From positions 3,360-67,359 of the forward strand of contig VZRG01000307.1 in NCBI GenBank assembly GCA_013397435.1: a stretch of 64,000 nucleotides of DNA, written 5' to 3'. Shown here piece after piece: positions 1-12,337 of the stretch; position 1 is the stretch's first letter; each line of letters begins with the position of its first letter. The notes beneath the pieces are model-generated. The model made no database searches, had not been told where the DNA came from, and saw nothing but the letters and a program-made list of their open reading frames with translations. The DNA is from Erythrocercus mccallii. Taxonomy: Eukaryota; Chordata; Aves; Passeriformes; Dicruridae. A program made the position numbers and the translations under genes.

Positions 1-199
1 GGATGGGTGTATCCTGTATTTCTGGTATGCTGTATCTGCTCTGCATTCCACAGACAGAGCTGGCTATGTTCTGCAGAAACTAAGACTTTTACAGACTAGC
101 TACATTTATACTTATCAACCTAAAATATAACTCTAATAATAACATAACTTTTCATAACACGAATTATATCATAGGTTCATCTATAACAGGGGCAGTGCA
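1..199. other. AT-rich flank, no gene seen
   Basis: Low-complexity AT-rich DNA with short TAATAA runs. No open frame, repeat family or RNA gene is recognisable. Confidence 0.6.
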
Positions 200-655
200 T
201 CATGTGGCCTTCTCTCACCAAAGCTGCTGCCATGGGGCTTCCTGAAGTGTGTAACTGGCCCTTTGTGAAGCTCCTCGGGCACCACAGCATCACAACAGGC
301 AGTGGAAGCAGCTGCCCAAGTTTGCAGGTCCCTGAAGCGTCAGCCTGGCATTGCCCATCCAGCCAGGAGCTGGGCAGCAGAGGCACAGGGACAGCCCCAT
401 CCCTGGACACCTTCCCGGGGATGGGCACAGGCTGAGGCCAGCCCACATCAGGGCACGTGGCTGGGGGATGGCAGGAGCTGGAGCTCCGTCGGGCCCAGCC
501 AAAAGCCACAGCTGGGAATGTTTCCACTGGGCCTGGGGCTGGCCCTGCCCATGGCTGCCGCACAGAACCTGGAGCCTCTTCCCCCTTCACTGACTGTGCT
601 CATCTGGCTCGGGGGCCAAACCATAGGGGCAAAGGTGCTCTCAGACCCCTCAACA
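200..655. repeat. GC-rich dispersed repeat, copy A (family not identified)
   Basis: A sharply bounded GC-rich island in AT-rich DNA. Part of it (about 420-590) aligns in the same orientation with 34440-34590. Shared landmarks are an AGGC..AGGCCA.GCCCA block, an AAAAG..CAGCTGG block, a C(A/G)CTGGGC(C)TGGGG block and a CCATGGC block. A short hairpin is present: CCCATCCC at 396-403 pairs with GGGATGGG at 418-425. Overlapping frames on both strands, including a 137-codon minus frame, follow from high GC and few stops and show no known domain. The two related copies argue for a mobile or repeated origin rather than a promoter CpG island. I cannot name the family. Confidence 0.45.
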
Positions 656-3258
656 CCTGCTACTGGGTAAAATTCCCAGCTTGTAAAGAAGATAACAACA
701 CATCTTTAAAAAATATTTATATTCAATATGCTTTGTGTTTTTCAGGTTTTTCACCTGCAAAGTAGGAGCAGATTTAGTTTAGCATTGGGGATTTCCTGTA
801 GCACCAGTCTTTCTGAGCCAAGAAAACGGTTGTCAGAGCAAAACTGCTAAGATATGAAGCATCGGTTTGGTTTCTCCAAGGTATTAATAAAGTGACAGCC
901 TGCATCTCAGAGCATTTTCCCTTGGACTGACTGCTCCCTCTAGTCTGGTCAGATCCTTCCCACACTGTGCCTCAGTTTCATTTTGTTCCCTTGAGGCTCA
1001 ACATCATTTTCTTCCCTGACAATGTCTATCTTCCCTGAAAATCCTTGCAGTTACAATTCAGGATGAAATAAAGTCAACTGTACTTGAAAAGAAAAATACA
1101 AAAATCACAAACAGCACATTAATATTGCTGCCAGAATTGCTAGGCAGGCTTCTGAGCCTGATGTGTGGCAGCACCATAATGAAATGTTCATGCCCTAGCT
1201 TGGAATGAAGCTGGGATCAGAGATCTTCCCAAGTAAACAAAATAGATCCAGAGCCTAGACACAGCCCTACAAATATCTTAAACATTAACAAAGCCTCTAT
1301 ATCTCTTGTGTCAACCAGCACTCTCCCAAGAGCTCCTGGCACCATTGTGTTCCAACAGGCAGTTCAGCTTTAGCCACCCATCTGGAGAACACAGCAATGG
1401 AATAACCACAGCCTTTTTCATCAGGTTCAGTGCCAGAAGTCAAGCAGTGGGGACACTGTCTGCTACTTTGACTTATGAAAGGATCTGATATATTGCCATT
1501 CAGGATGTACTACTGGACAGCTATCTTAAATTCTACATATTAACATCTTTAACAATTTCTTTTATAAGTATATGGCAATTAAATCATTCACACATACCCA
1601 GGTCCAGAGCATTAAATTCACCCACTAAACCATGTTTCACATTTTTCTGTCATGGCACTCCTATCTCACACAATGCCATGGGAGGACTGCAGCTGCCTCC
1701 CTACTCTGGATTTCATACATCAGTCATGGCCTGGCATGTGAGGCAGAAGAGAAGCTGCTGCATTGCCCCTAAAGGGTTCTCTAACCCCTTTAATGCACGA
1801 CATTTTGACATGAAGCAGAATGCATCCTTAAGCTATGGTCCTCAAAAACATCTTAGGATGTCTACTTGTCATATACTTCAGTACAACTGTGCTTCTGCAT
1901 TTTTATTGTGGTTTTTTTATTCCATTCCAGCATGGTTTTGTCTTTTTTCTACTGTCTTTTCATTTGCTTCCCTTGTAATTAATACTTAATAGCTATACCC
2001 TTTCTCTTTCCTTTCCAATTCTTAGGCTATTTTACTCTCCCATTTATGATGTCACTCTCAGATCAAGCTTTAGTTCTTCAGACTCTCCACTTTTGCTTAT
2101 TCCTGTAAGATTCCTATTAAACAAGTGTCTTACTCTTCCCAAACAGGCACACAAAGCTGTTCCTTATAGAAATATAAGCAGACCTCAGATTCTTCATGCC
2201 ATCTTAAGATGTTTCATTTTGAGCTGCTGAAAACGCCTCTTCCCAACTTGTGTTTTGTATTATGAAACATTTTTCTCTTTGTTTCTTAGACTGTGCCCAA
2301 TTACAAATGAAATGATAAAAATACCACTAACTCTTTACCACAAAGGCATTGTTCTGAGCAGATCAGAGCTCACTTTTCTCCCAGTGAGAGCAACCAAACA
2401 CTTGCATGGAATTCAGTTCTAAAGACACTGATCTCAGTAAAAAATAATTTAGAATAATATAAAAGTGTAACACCATAGTGTAACCTCTGGTTTTTACTGG
2501 TCATCATCTTTATTATCTCCATTAACTGGTTAGTATATCTTTCTAGTTTTTATTTCATTTTTTTCATCTTTCCCAATGAATAAATACCATCTGACAAATC
2601 AGAGCACAGGAAATAAGCACATTTGGTATGTACAACTGTTTCAAAGAAGAAGAAAAAGACGAGCTGCCCACTCTAGTACTCTTCAGACAGTGTATCTCTT
2701 CCAGCTTTTTTGATTTGACAGTAACTACACAAATAATATCTTTTAAGCCTGAGCAAACAAACTTCTTTTAACAGCACAACAGATAATGTTAGGAAGTCTA
2801 AGGATCATCTGACATGTTCTACTATGTTGTCTATTTAGCTGTATTACTTTCTAGAATATGTTTGGCAAAGAAAATTAATATATAGTTCCAAAACCCTGTC
2901 ACTGAACATGCTAATCAATTTGCTCACATTATGAGGTTCAGTCATTTTTCATATGTGGATGACATTTGAAGGTTTTAGTCTGAGGAATTTTAAACTCTTG
3001 CAGAGAACCCTTCTCCCGCCATCACAACTTATGTACCAGTGACTAGAAAAGTAAGTCACATAGTTCAATGAAACCATGTGTTACACAGTCATTCTGAGAT
3101 ATATTTTGTAGGAAGTGATGACAAAGGCAAAATATCACCTGTTTAAAACTCATGACAGACAAGAGAACATGACAAAAGTCATATTTTTGCTTTGTTTTGA
3201 TCCATATAAGACTGACAATTTTTTTAAAGGGGACTAAATTTGTCATGTAATAGGGAGG
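656..3258. other. Unique AT-rich DNA, no gene seen
   Basis: About 2.6 kb without a credible exon. Open frames are short (103 codons or fewer, for example 1678-1989 plus) and have no recognisable domain. A purine-rich run lies near 2641-2662. No repeat family was recognised. Confidence 0.55.
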
Positions 3259-3963
3259 AGTCTCGGTTTGGAAAGACAGATCTGCCAGGGAAAAGCTAGA
3301 GCTTTCCTTGGAATGAAGAATGTCATCCCCCTCGCTCTGAATTATTATAATTTTGAAATTAAGGGCCTTTCAGGCAAAAATATGGGAATAGGAATATCAA
3401 GTCTTTACTAAGCTTATTTAAAATGCAGTAATACAAAAAAGCAAACAAACAAAAAAAAAAAAAAAGAAAGAAAAAAACACCAACAGAGTCAGAACATGAC
3501 CTGACACCCTGTTGGTCAGGCTGTTGGGAGCAGTCCCATTAAGTCCTCCTGGAGTAACAGATGTGGTTCTGTTGGAGTAGAGATGATCCTGTAGAAGAGT
3601 TCAGCAATGGAGAGATAGGTCCAGTCATCCTCTGGGGATCCAGTGGAAAACAGGCTGTCCTGCTGTTCTGACTCTCAGGTTTTATCCAGGGAGGAATGCT
3701 TGGCTCCTCCCACTGGGTGGAGCATCTCACAATGGGATGATGTAATTGTATCAGTCATGTGGTGGGCCTTAATGGCCCATTAACAGCAGATGTCCCCTTG
3801 GAGGGAGGATGGGTCCTGGAAGAGATGAAGAAACACTGCCTGGGCCATTAACAGAAAGATCCCCTCCCTCTCCCCCACAGAGTTTGAGATAAAGGAAAAC
3901 ACCTCTTCAACTGGTTTCAACAGATGGGAAATAAAATACATCTAGCATTTGCAACCCAAGACA
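3259..3963 (-). mobile_element. Nearly complete ERVL-type solo LTR
   Basis: Read on the minus strand the element starts TGTCTTGGGTTGC at 3963 and ends near 3259 in CCGAGACT, which looks like an ACA terminus with one changed base. A TATA-like GGATAAAACC lies at 3687-3678. A poly(A)-signal variant AGTAAA lies at 3409-3404, with a T-rich run between them (the A run at about 3449-3476 on the plus strand). The flanks GGAGG (3254-3258) and GAAGG (3964-3968) match at 4 of 5 bases, fitting the 5-bp target duplication typical of ERVL. Overall layout and phrases match an LTR I know as very common in passerine genomes. No internal retroviral genes adjoin it, so it is a solo LTR. The family name is from memory. 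Confidence 0.72.
3449..3477. repeat. A-rich tract inside the LTR
   Basis: An AAAC/A-rich run followed by AAAG and A runs. On the minus strand it is the T-rich stretch of the LTR upstream of its poly(A)-signal variant, so it is probably part of the element rather than an independent microsatellite. Confidence 0.6.
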
Positions 3964-5629
3964 GAAGGAGATTTAGGAGAACATATGACAGTTTCTCTTG
4001 ATTAAAAAATATTGTTAAATGCCTGTGTTCTGAAATCAAGCAAGTACTGGATCTCTCTAATAACAATAAATAGAATCTAGGGAAAAAACATTTTCAAAAA
4101 ATAAATTTAAAAGTGCATATTGGACAATATATTGTCCACGTAGAAGACTCTTCCATATGCTGCTAACTGAAATTTTCTGCTGAAGAGTGTTTGAGAAGGA
4201 TGTCTTATGGTCTCTAAAGAATGTCCAATACAAAGATTGTTGACATTAAAATTTTACTATATGTGTCAAGAAAAGAGCTAACCATTGACACAAATAAATA
4301 AACAGAAATAAATGAAATGCCTACTGTGGACACTATGCTCTATTGTAAGTGCAAAACCTCAGACTGGAAAAAATATTATAAAAATAATGTTATGTCCAAT
4401 TTTTTAAACCAATAACTGCATCTCTAAGTGGAATCCTCTCAGGCTAATGATTTTGACCACAAGCCTTGATCAGGAGTAAAATTGGAACATAATGTATTAA
4501 CTGATGAATTACAGGACGTACTTCAAAGAAATGCTGTAGGAAAAGCCACTTTCCAGACTAACACTGACTTTTTTTTCCCTTAGAAAACAATCTCTAATTT
4601 CACAAAAGAAGTTAAAATTTCACAGTCTGTGAATAGGGCTTTCTGTTTCTGTTTACAATCTTCCAGCCATTCTGTTCCAAGACCATGGAAAATTAAATTT
4701 AGACTCTGACATTCCCATCATTTTATAAAAGTAGTTGGCTCAGACAGTACTAATCATCAACCCCCAAAAAGCTAAGCTACTCAGTTTGATATCTGATACC
4801 TACAGTAAATTAGGTGCAACAAGCATCTGTCCTTCAATATGAGCTTAGGATACAAATAAGGGGTTTTTGGTTTTGTTTTTGGTTGTTTGTTTTTTTTTTC
4901 CACAAATCCCTTGCCTATTTTCATTCCTTTTCATGTACTTATGGATGTTCCAAACTTCCCAACATAATTTTTATTATCAAAGGGTATAGTGATTGCCAGT
5001 TAAAGAAGCTGATCTGGACCACTGAAGTCTTGTTAAATAAGGTCAATTACTACTTTACATGCTCAAAATATCTTTAAAAAACCAAAAAAAAAATTAAATG
5101 ACAAATAGAAAATTTACCTGAAAGAAATATAAACTTTTGAGAAGAAATTACACAGAGCAATTACTATCATATGATGAGAAATAAAATGTGGAAAACTTGT
5201 TTGCTACTGTTACCTTGTTGCTCTGTTAGTTTAGAGGAGGCCTACTGAAACCATATCTTATATCTGGAAGTAAAATGTCTATGTGTTGCAGTAGAACTAA
5301 AACCTAGGTGTCTAATGTACATTAATACAAATTAAACTGAGGTAAAATATACACCACAGAAACAAATGTATCTGGTGGATGACTTATCAGATGTTTTGAT
5401 TATTAGAGCAGCTTTGAATCTGTGTCTAAATATATCTATATGTATTAGTAACTCCATTTCTGACTGGCAGATTTTCAGAATTTAATCACTTTTTTTATGC
5501 TAACTGACATTGTAAATAATGGAAAGAACTTAAAGACACTTCACTGTCATTTCTGACAGCTCCGTGAAAGTAGAGCTCCATGTGAAGTAGTGATTATTTG
5601 ATTATGCAAGTTAAAGCTCATCTCCCCAC
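3964..5629. other. Unique AT-rich DNA, no gene seen
   Basis: No recognisable exon or repeat family. The longest frame (4814-5077 plus) encodes a Phe-rich run derived from a poly-T stretch at about 4862-4900 and is not credible. It contains the 18-bp palindrome listed separately. Confidence 0.5.
4121..4138. repeat. Perfect 18-bp palindrome
   Basis: TGGACAATATATTGTCCA is its own reverse complement. It holds two inverted ACAAT cores, the core recognised by SOX/SRY HMG-box factors. It may be a paired factor site, a hairpin seed or chance; the sequence alone does not decide. Confidence 0.5.
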
Positions 5630-6660
5630 ACTCAAAGGGAAGGGTGGGGGAACACAAACACCCTGCACCATCTACAAATCCATTCCCATGAGCTTAGAAG
5701 AACACAGGGGCACAAAGGTGGTGGGAACCCCAATATCCCATGCAGAGAAATGTACTCTGCCTTCCCCTAGGACTGTCCCAGGAAATCTTCAGCCCCATGA
5801 GCCATCAGGTCCATGAGCCAAGAGAAGGTGCTTTCACACAGTATGGGATGGCAGGGAAAAAAGCATTTTGAGATTGTACAGGACTTATTGTGAGATGTTT
5901 CAGAGACAATCAAAGGCAGAGAAAGAGATGTATCTAGGTGGTTTTGGTGTGAACAACACAGGAATAGAGAAAGATAAAGGGTTAATACAGGCTAGCCCTC
6001 ATCAGCACACCCTGCACAAGATCAGTGGTCTGACATGTCTTTTCATTAAACTTCATTTCTAAACGTTGTCCTGAGTGAAGGGGCTCTTTCTGCTGGTGCT
6101 TGTTTGTGTTTAGATCTGAGTGCCAGGGCTGGAATGACACCACCCATCACAGGGCCTGTGTGTTTGGGGTGCCAGCAGCTGGAGATGTCAGTGTGTGCAT
6201 CACAGTGTGATCACTTGCAAATATCCAGAGCACAGGAAAGTGATCCAGGATCCAGGAGGGTGAGTGCGTCACTCAAGGAGACAGCAGGAATTCAGCACTA
6301 GCAAGGTCAGGGCCTGTTCAGGAAAACTTCTGATCACACTGAGGCTTGGGGCTTGCTGGGACTCCTTTGTACATGAGCGTTTGCATCTGAGAGTGGGAAA
6401 ATTAAGAGCAAGGATCCAGGGAAACACTGACAAGGTAATCATTGTGCATGTTGTACATACACATTTTACATATTTATATTTATATTTCCTGTTAGTAATC
6501 CTTTATTCTAATTAGCCAGAGAGGGGACCAGGATGAGGCTTTTAGGGTTGTTGAATGCTTGTGTGAGTGCTTAGTGTTTTCTGCCTGGGTTGGCCTGTGT
6601 GGCCAGTCAACTGTACACATGTAGGTGTACTAGGTGTGCCTGCATGTCAGTCATTGGGAA
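5630..6660 (+). mobile_element. Probable class I ERV: LTR with leader (remnant)
   Basis: GC content rises and the layout resembles a gammaretrovirus-like 5' end. An ATTAAA poly(A)-signal variant lies at about 6046-6051. It is followed by a U5-like stretch, then TTTGGGGTGCCAG near 6160, which resembles the usual U5 to primer-binding-site junction. A consensus-like splice donor, AGG followed by GTGAGT, lies at about 6256-6264. No gag, pol or env frame is intact; frames here are 64-83 codons and unconvincing. Outer limits are uncertain and no target duplication was found. What I see is the motif order; the class I assignment is inference from it and from a general resemblance to avian ERV sequence. 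Confidence 0.4.
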
Positions 6661-7496
6661 AATATGCTCAGCATCACTCCTGGCTGGATCTGAGGGAACA
6701 GACATGCAGCAGCCTTGACTCTTTCAGACTGTAACATATACCAGTGATAAAGACAAAAATCTGAGAAACACAAAGATGGGAGGACATCTAATCTTTAAAA
6801 TTTTATAGTACTGCAGAATAAATCAGAGAATATCCACTTGTAAAAAAATCAGTCCTAATGTTAGGATTTCGGAAAAAGATTTGGCAGACATGGAAAAGAT
6901 AAGACACAAACAGTGAAACTGGCAACCTGATGGAAAGACTTAAACAGGAGAAAGGTTAAAATCTACTGCATTCAGACATGGCTGCAGAATAGTTAGAGGG
7001 AACTTCATAAAGGTAGAAAAGTAGGATTGGTTTTGCCTGTGTAATTTCTTAATTTAAGAAAAAGAGATATTCATTGAAACTAGAGTCATTTCTAAGAGCA
7101 ATAAATGCAAGTGCTTTGTTACCATGTGCATAATTCAGCAATGGTACTCATTATCAAAAGTTAATAGTCAACACAAGGCAGATGGTTGGAGATGCATATT
7201 AACTCAGTAAAATACTAGAAAGATTCAATTTGATATGAAGATGGAGAATAATCACAACCGTGAATATTAAATAGGATAAAATAATTGCAATTCAAGCCTT
7301 TATACCTCAGGGCATAAACCAATGACTAATTAAATATGATACAAAGAGAATGTCCTTCTAAGCACATTTTTCTGCAATTGTCTGTAGCATTTCTTGCAAC
7401 TGGTACTCTCTGCTGATGCAGGCAGAACACTATAATTCAGTGATCCAGAGAGCATAGTCAATATGATTTTTTAGGCTCTATTTTAACTTATCCAGG

Positions 7497-7525
7497 TTTA
7501 TTTATTTATTTATTTATTTATTTAA
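7497..7525. repeat. (TTTA)n microsatellite
   Basis: About seven uninterrupted tetranucleotide units TTTA on the plus strand. A simple sequence repeat, likely length-polymorphic. Confidence 0.9.
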
Positions 7526-10500
7526 ATTACTTTAGCACTAGATAGCTGTCACAACTCTCTCATCCATACAAAAAAAAAAGTGGGCAAATCAGCTTTTGAG
7601 AAGCATAGAATGGTTTTAATTTTTATTGCTGGTTTTGTCAATGCTGATATTTCAAGCAGTGGGCACTCTACAGTCAACTTATTTTTTTCCACTAATATAT
7701 GTTTTGCCATTGTAGAGAACATTACAAGAGCAGATAGTTGTAGATAATTATGTAGTTTCTTTGCATAATTATATTTCTCATCAGCAGACTAAACTCAGTA
7801 AATAACAAATAGGAGTTCTTTAAAATGTGAGATGGATCATATATCAAAGGTAGATAATTTGTAATGTTGTTTGTCTCTTAAAGATAATACCAATTGTAGT
7901 TTAAAAGGCCATATCTTCTCTCCACTGAGGGGATTTGGTTTTTTTTTAGCTGGAAGTATTTGTTCTGAATGTTTTATCATGGTGAAGTGTACAGAAATGA
8001 ATATGTCATTTCAGCATTTTTTTATTATACAGTAGATAACAAATTTTCTTCAAGTTGCAAAAAGTCCAGGAATCATAGAATTGTTCAAAGCATTTTAAAT
8101 GGCATCTGCATGATTTTTAATGAACTATGGGTTTTTTAATTTGTTGTACTTTCACTGCTGTGATGTGAATGTACACAAGTGTTGCTTCTTTCTTGATTTA
8201 ACAAGCCTTCAGATGTGGAAGTCACATGTTTCCATGAAACTTTCCTCATTTAATATTTTAGACAGAAAAATTCTCTTAGCTTGCTAAAATGTTGTGGTGT
8301 TGATTTAAAAAAACTTTCTTATTATTTTGAGTTATTACACAGATTTAGGAAGCTCTAGGAAACCAAAAAGGGAAAGATTAACATTTCAGCTCAAGGCTGT
8401 GAATTCTATTTTGCTACCTTTAGACAGAGATCAACAATTGACATCTATGGTTTAAGCTTTGGTTATAAATGCACTTCCTGATGAACCATTTCTAACTACA
8501 GTGCTGCCTATTCTTCCAAATTCCAGTTATGGTTGACAAAACTAAACAATATACAGGACCCGAATTTCTTATCCAGACTTGGAGAATTGGAGGTGTCCCC
8601 ACCCAGGGTAAAGAAAACAGACAAAAATCCCAAGGTTTGCCTTGTTCTCTTTGTAGCTTAATTCTTCAGTGCACCTATTCCACATGCACAGATTTAGTGT
8701 CTGTAAATTGCTGTAATTATATCTCTGGAGACTGAAGTCCTTTTACATAGTCACAAAGAAAACAAAGTACAAGCGGCAAACACTTTTCCCCTTTAGCACA
8801 CTCCAACCTTGACCTTAGAGTACACAACTTCAGTAGTGATAAAATGCCATTCCCTATTCTCCTCTGAGGTGCTGCTTGACTGCAATTTATAGGAAGGATG
8901 CAAATCAGTTCACATTATCAGAAGACATAATCCTACAAGTTTACAAGAGAGACAGAGATAGCAAGTGGTTTTGAAAAAGGAAATATTATGTCTGGACAGG
9001 AATTGCAGACAGTTTAGTACAAAAAAGATTCCTAATAAATTCTTTTTACTCAAATACATGGTGTAAATAATCTATGTCCTAATGTTCTGACAAGTATTTA
9101 TATGGCTTAAAAATATTTTACTTGTTTGTAATTGAAATATTCAGAAAGATTTCACACAACACTCTGACACTGAATCTCAAACAAAAAGGACCAGCATGTT
9201 TCACTAATAGAGTATTAACTATGTTACCCCTAGAGCAGGGTAGCAATGCAAATAGTCCAAAAAGGTCCTCCCACAGCATCCATATCTAGATAAGATGTGG
9301 CAAGTGCAAGCAAACATCTCCTTGAAATTGCACATATATGTTTCCCTTCCTTTATAAAAAGAATGATCCCACTCCTACTTATGATGTTCTAAGAATTCAC
9401 TGTATGAGGAAATATCCCTTTTCAGAAATACAAACAGAAATATTTTAAACTCAAACCAAATGGAGAAATTCAAATGGAAAATCAGAATTTTACGGTCAAA
9501 AAGAGTAATTTCTCTGATTTATTCAGTAATTCTGAGTATTCATATATTCATTATGTCTATATTTTCATTCACTGAGAGATTCATCCTATCCACCAACATC
9601 TCTCAAATTTGAGAACTATCTTATATTGTGCAGCTAACTAGTAATTTCTATTTTGAATTTTCCACTTGTCAAAACAATATTGTAGCCACTGAAAAAAATT
9701 ATCTTTATTTCTCATTTGCAGTTTTTGGGGATCTTCAATGATTTACCAAAGTTCTCAGAATGTAGAAATTTATTAAGAAGAATTAAGGGCATTTAAATGT
9801 TTAAGAATATACAACTGTTTATCCTCAAATATTTTATTATAGAGTAATATTACATTCCATTAGCATTTTGTTTATATGGCTGCAACTGTAAGAAAAGATA
9901 TCTGAGGGGTGGATTTTAGAGGCACATAATGCTTCCATCACTGGATTTCCTGAGGACGTTGTTTGGATTTGATGTCTGTAGAGACAGAAAAAGATCAACC
10001 AAAACTCTAAAGACTCTGAGACTAAACTGTTTTCCTGTTACTTTCCCCCCATGACAGTTTTCTACAGAAGGCAAGGTTTGAGTAAATGTCAAAATATGCT
10101 GCTTATACAGGCCAACATAAACATCCTACTTTGCTCCTATAACACAGTGAACATTACATTTAAGGCATGATGTACTTTGAATAATAGGCCATGTTCAAAG
10201 TTCACACTTCAGTTTTTGCCTCAATAAAATTGGTATTGCAATACAAACTGGATGAGCAGTTGGAGCTAATCCATCATTGCTCAGACCTGCAGTAAGAAAA
10301 ATAAATCTACAAGTTTAGGGTGAGGAATCTGTATTGTATTAGCTTGCATAACCCATGAGGAAATTGAATTGGACAAGACATCACCACTCAGCAAATACTG
10401 TTCCCTATCATGTCACAAAAACCTGTGCAGAAATATAGCAAATTTCATCATAAAATCAATTGCTTCTAAGCCTTTCTACTTCTTTTTACAGTGATAATTA

Positions 10501-11639
10501 AAATATAATAATACTTCTACCATGTATTTGTTGTTGATCTGTATGTGTCATTTGTTTTCATACAAGTGTGACTCTTTTTATTTCTCTCTCCTCACACTGT
10601 CCAGATATATGGGCCTTAAAATTCTTATGGGAAAAGAGTGACCATGTTTTATTTCAGCCTTCACTGAGGTTTCTTTTAACATGTTCTAACAAGATAAATG
10701 CTCTCAGCTGCATCAGTCAAACTATATGTTGCTTCCATGCTTTAATTATTCTTTCTTCAACTTGGCTGATCAAATTTGTATAAAGTAGTTTGGTAAGGTG
10801 TCTCTATCTCCTTCCGTAAATTATTCCTTATATATAATAAAAATACCTGGAAAAGTATTCCTTGTAATATTTGAAATACCCCAAAGACAACTTTTGTGGT
10901 TTTTGATAGCTGCATCAAACTGCTACACTCTTTTTCGTAGTCTATTGTTTAATACAGTACTATATTCAAAAGATAAATTATACAAATAATTGTTAGTATA
11001 ACAGGCCTACTATAGAACTCCTTTTTGTTATCATAAACAAGGCATTCTACTATTCCTGTTCCCACTTCAGCCAATTTTTTCCCTCCTCTTTTGTTCCATT
11101 TGTCCTTTCCACCTTTGCTGGTCATTCCCTCAAGTAACTCAACATCTCTCCCTTTCTTATGTTCCACATGGATAAAATTGACCATATTTCCATTATCTAA
11201 TCAATTCACTTGTGCCATAAAACTGTCCAATTGGTTAATAAAGATAACTCATATTTCTCTTTTTACTCTAATTAGTCCTTATTTTTTAAGTGTTGAAGTT
11301 TTTATAATGCTTCCATCTAACCCTATCTTTTTTTACTGTTCAGAAAAGAATGCTAATGGCAACAATGCAGAGGATAGAACCTCAAGATGTTATGAAACCT
11401 GCCAAAAAGTGAGTTCTCTTGGCTTTGTGGATTTTTTCTTTTTTTTTTCTTTTTTTAATACGTTTAGCAATATTTTTGTAGCTTATCTTTGCATGTAAGG
11501 AGCTACTGGACTGAATCTCAGAATGTGTGCAAAAAAAAGGAGGCAATGGCAAGAAGGTAAGAGTCTTTACAGTGAGAGTGGCAGAAAGAGATAAGCTTCA
11601 TGAGAACATGCCTAGATGAGCAAGTGTGAGATAGTCTGT

Positions 11640-11900
11640 GGGTATGTCAGCAGCAAAGAGGATGTGATAAAGACCAGAAGAAAGAAGAAAAAAATGAAGG
11701 GAGGAGGTAAAAGGCTGGGGAAATAGAAAATTCAGAACCTGGAAAAAGAATACTAAACTTCCTTTTTAAACGAATAAAGACATTGAACAAGGAATTTAAT
11801 AAAATAGAAAAATACTTTGATATGAGACAGACAACAAAATTACAATGTGGGATACCAGGAAAGGAAGAATAAAATAGAGATATACATAGGAAATAATAAA
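11640..11900. other. Purine-rich strand-asymmetric stretch
   Basis: The plus strand is dominated by A and G (GAAGAAAG, GGGAGGAGG and similar runs) with few pyrimidines. The opposite-strand 100-codon frame (11647-11949 minus), rich in Phe and Ser, is explained by this composition. Confidence 0.45.
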
Positions 11901-12320
11901 AACCCCAGAACTGAGAAGTTAGCTTATGTTTAACAACATAAATGAACACAGGTCAGATAACATACAAATGAGAAATCTTGAGCAAGTCACAGAAGTCAGT
12001 AACTTTTCAATGTGTGTTAAATAAGATTAGTAGGGTGTCCAAGCAGTTCTGGTAAATTAAAGAGAATTGTTGACCACTCCAAGAGTCTTTTGCCAAGTGA
12101 TTCGTGGCTGCAAGCACAGCCAAGGACATGTTCAATGTGCCTAAATGATAATGAATTCACAGCAAAGGAAGACATTTGGCAGCTCACTGGATGGGGCTTT
12201 ATAGCCTGTAGCACTGGCCATTTTTTAGAGCCATTTCTTAATCAGCAAAGGAAACCATAGATTCCTAAAAACAACCACAATATTAATATTTCTGGCAGCC
12301 AGAACTGTAACATATGTATT

Positions 12321-12337
12321 CCACCATAATATGGTGG
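12321..12337. repeat. 17-bp palindrome
   Basis: CCACCATA and TATGGTGG flank one central A, giving a perfect 8-bp stem. Function unknown. Confidence 0.5.

Noticed and set aside
177..590. 137-codon minus frame in the GC-rich island, overlapped by four plus frames
   Set aside because: Open on several frames of both strands because GC-rich DNA has few stops. The predicted peptide is Pro/Gly/Trp-rich with no domain, and the region is repeated at 34.4 kb.
11091..11498. 135-codon plus frame
   Set aside because: Ser/Phe/Leu-rich translation of pyrimidine-rich DNA with a poly-Phe run from a T tract. No homology recognised.
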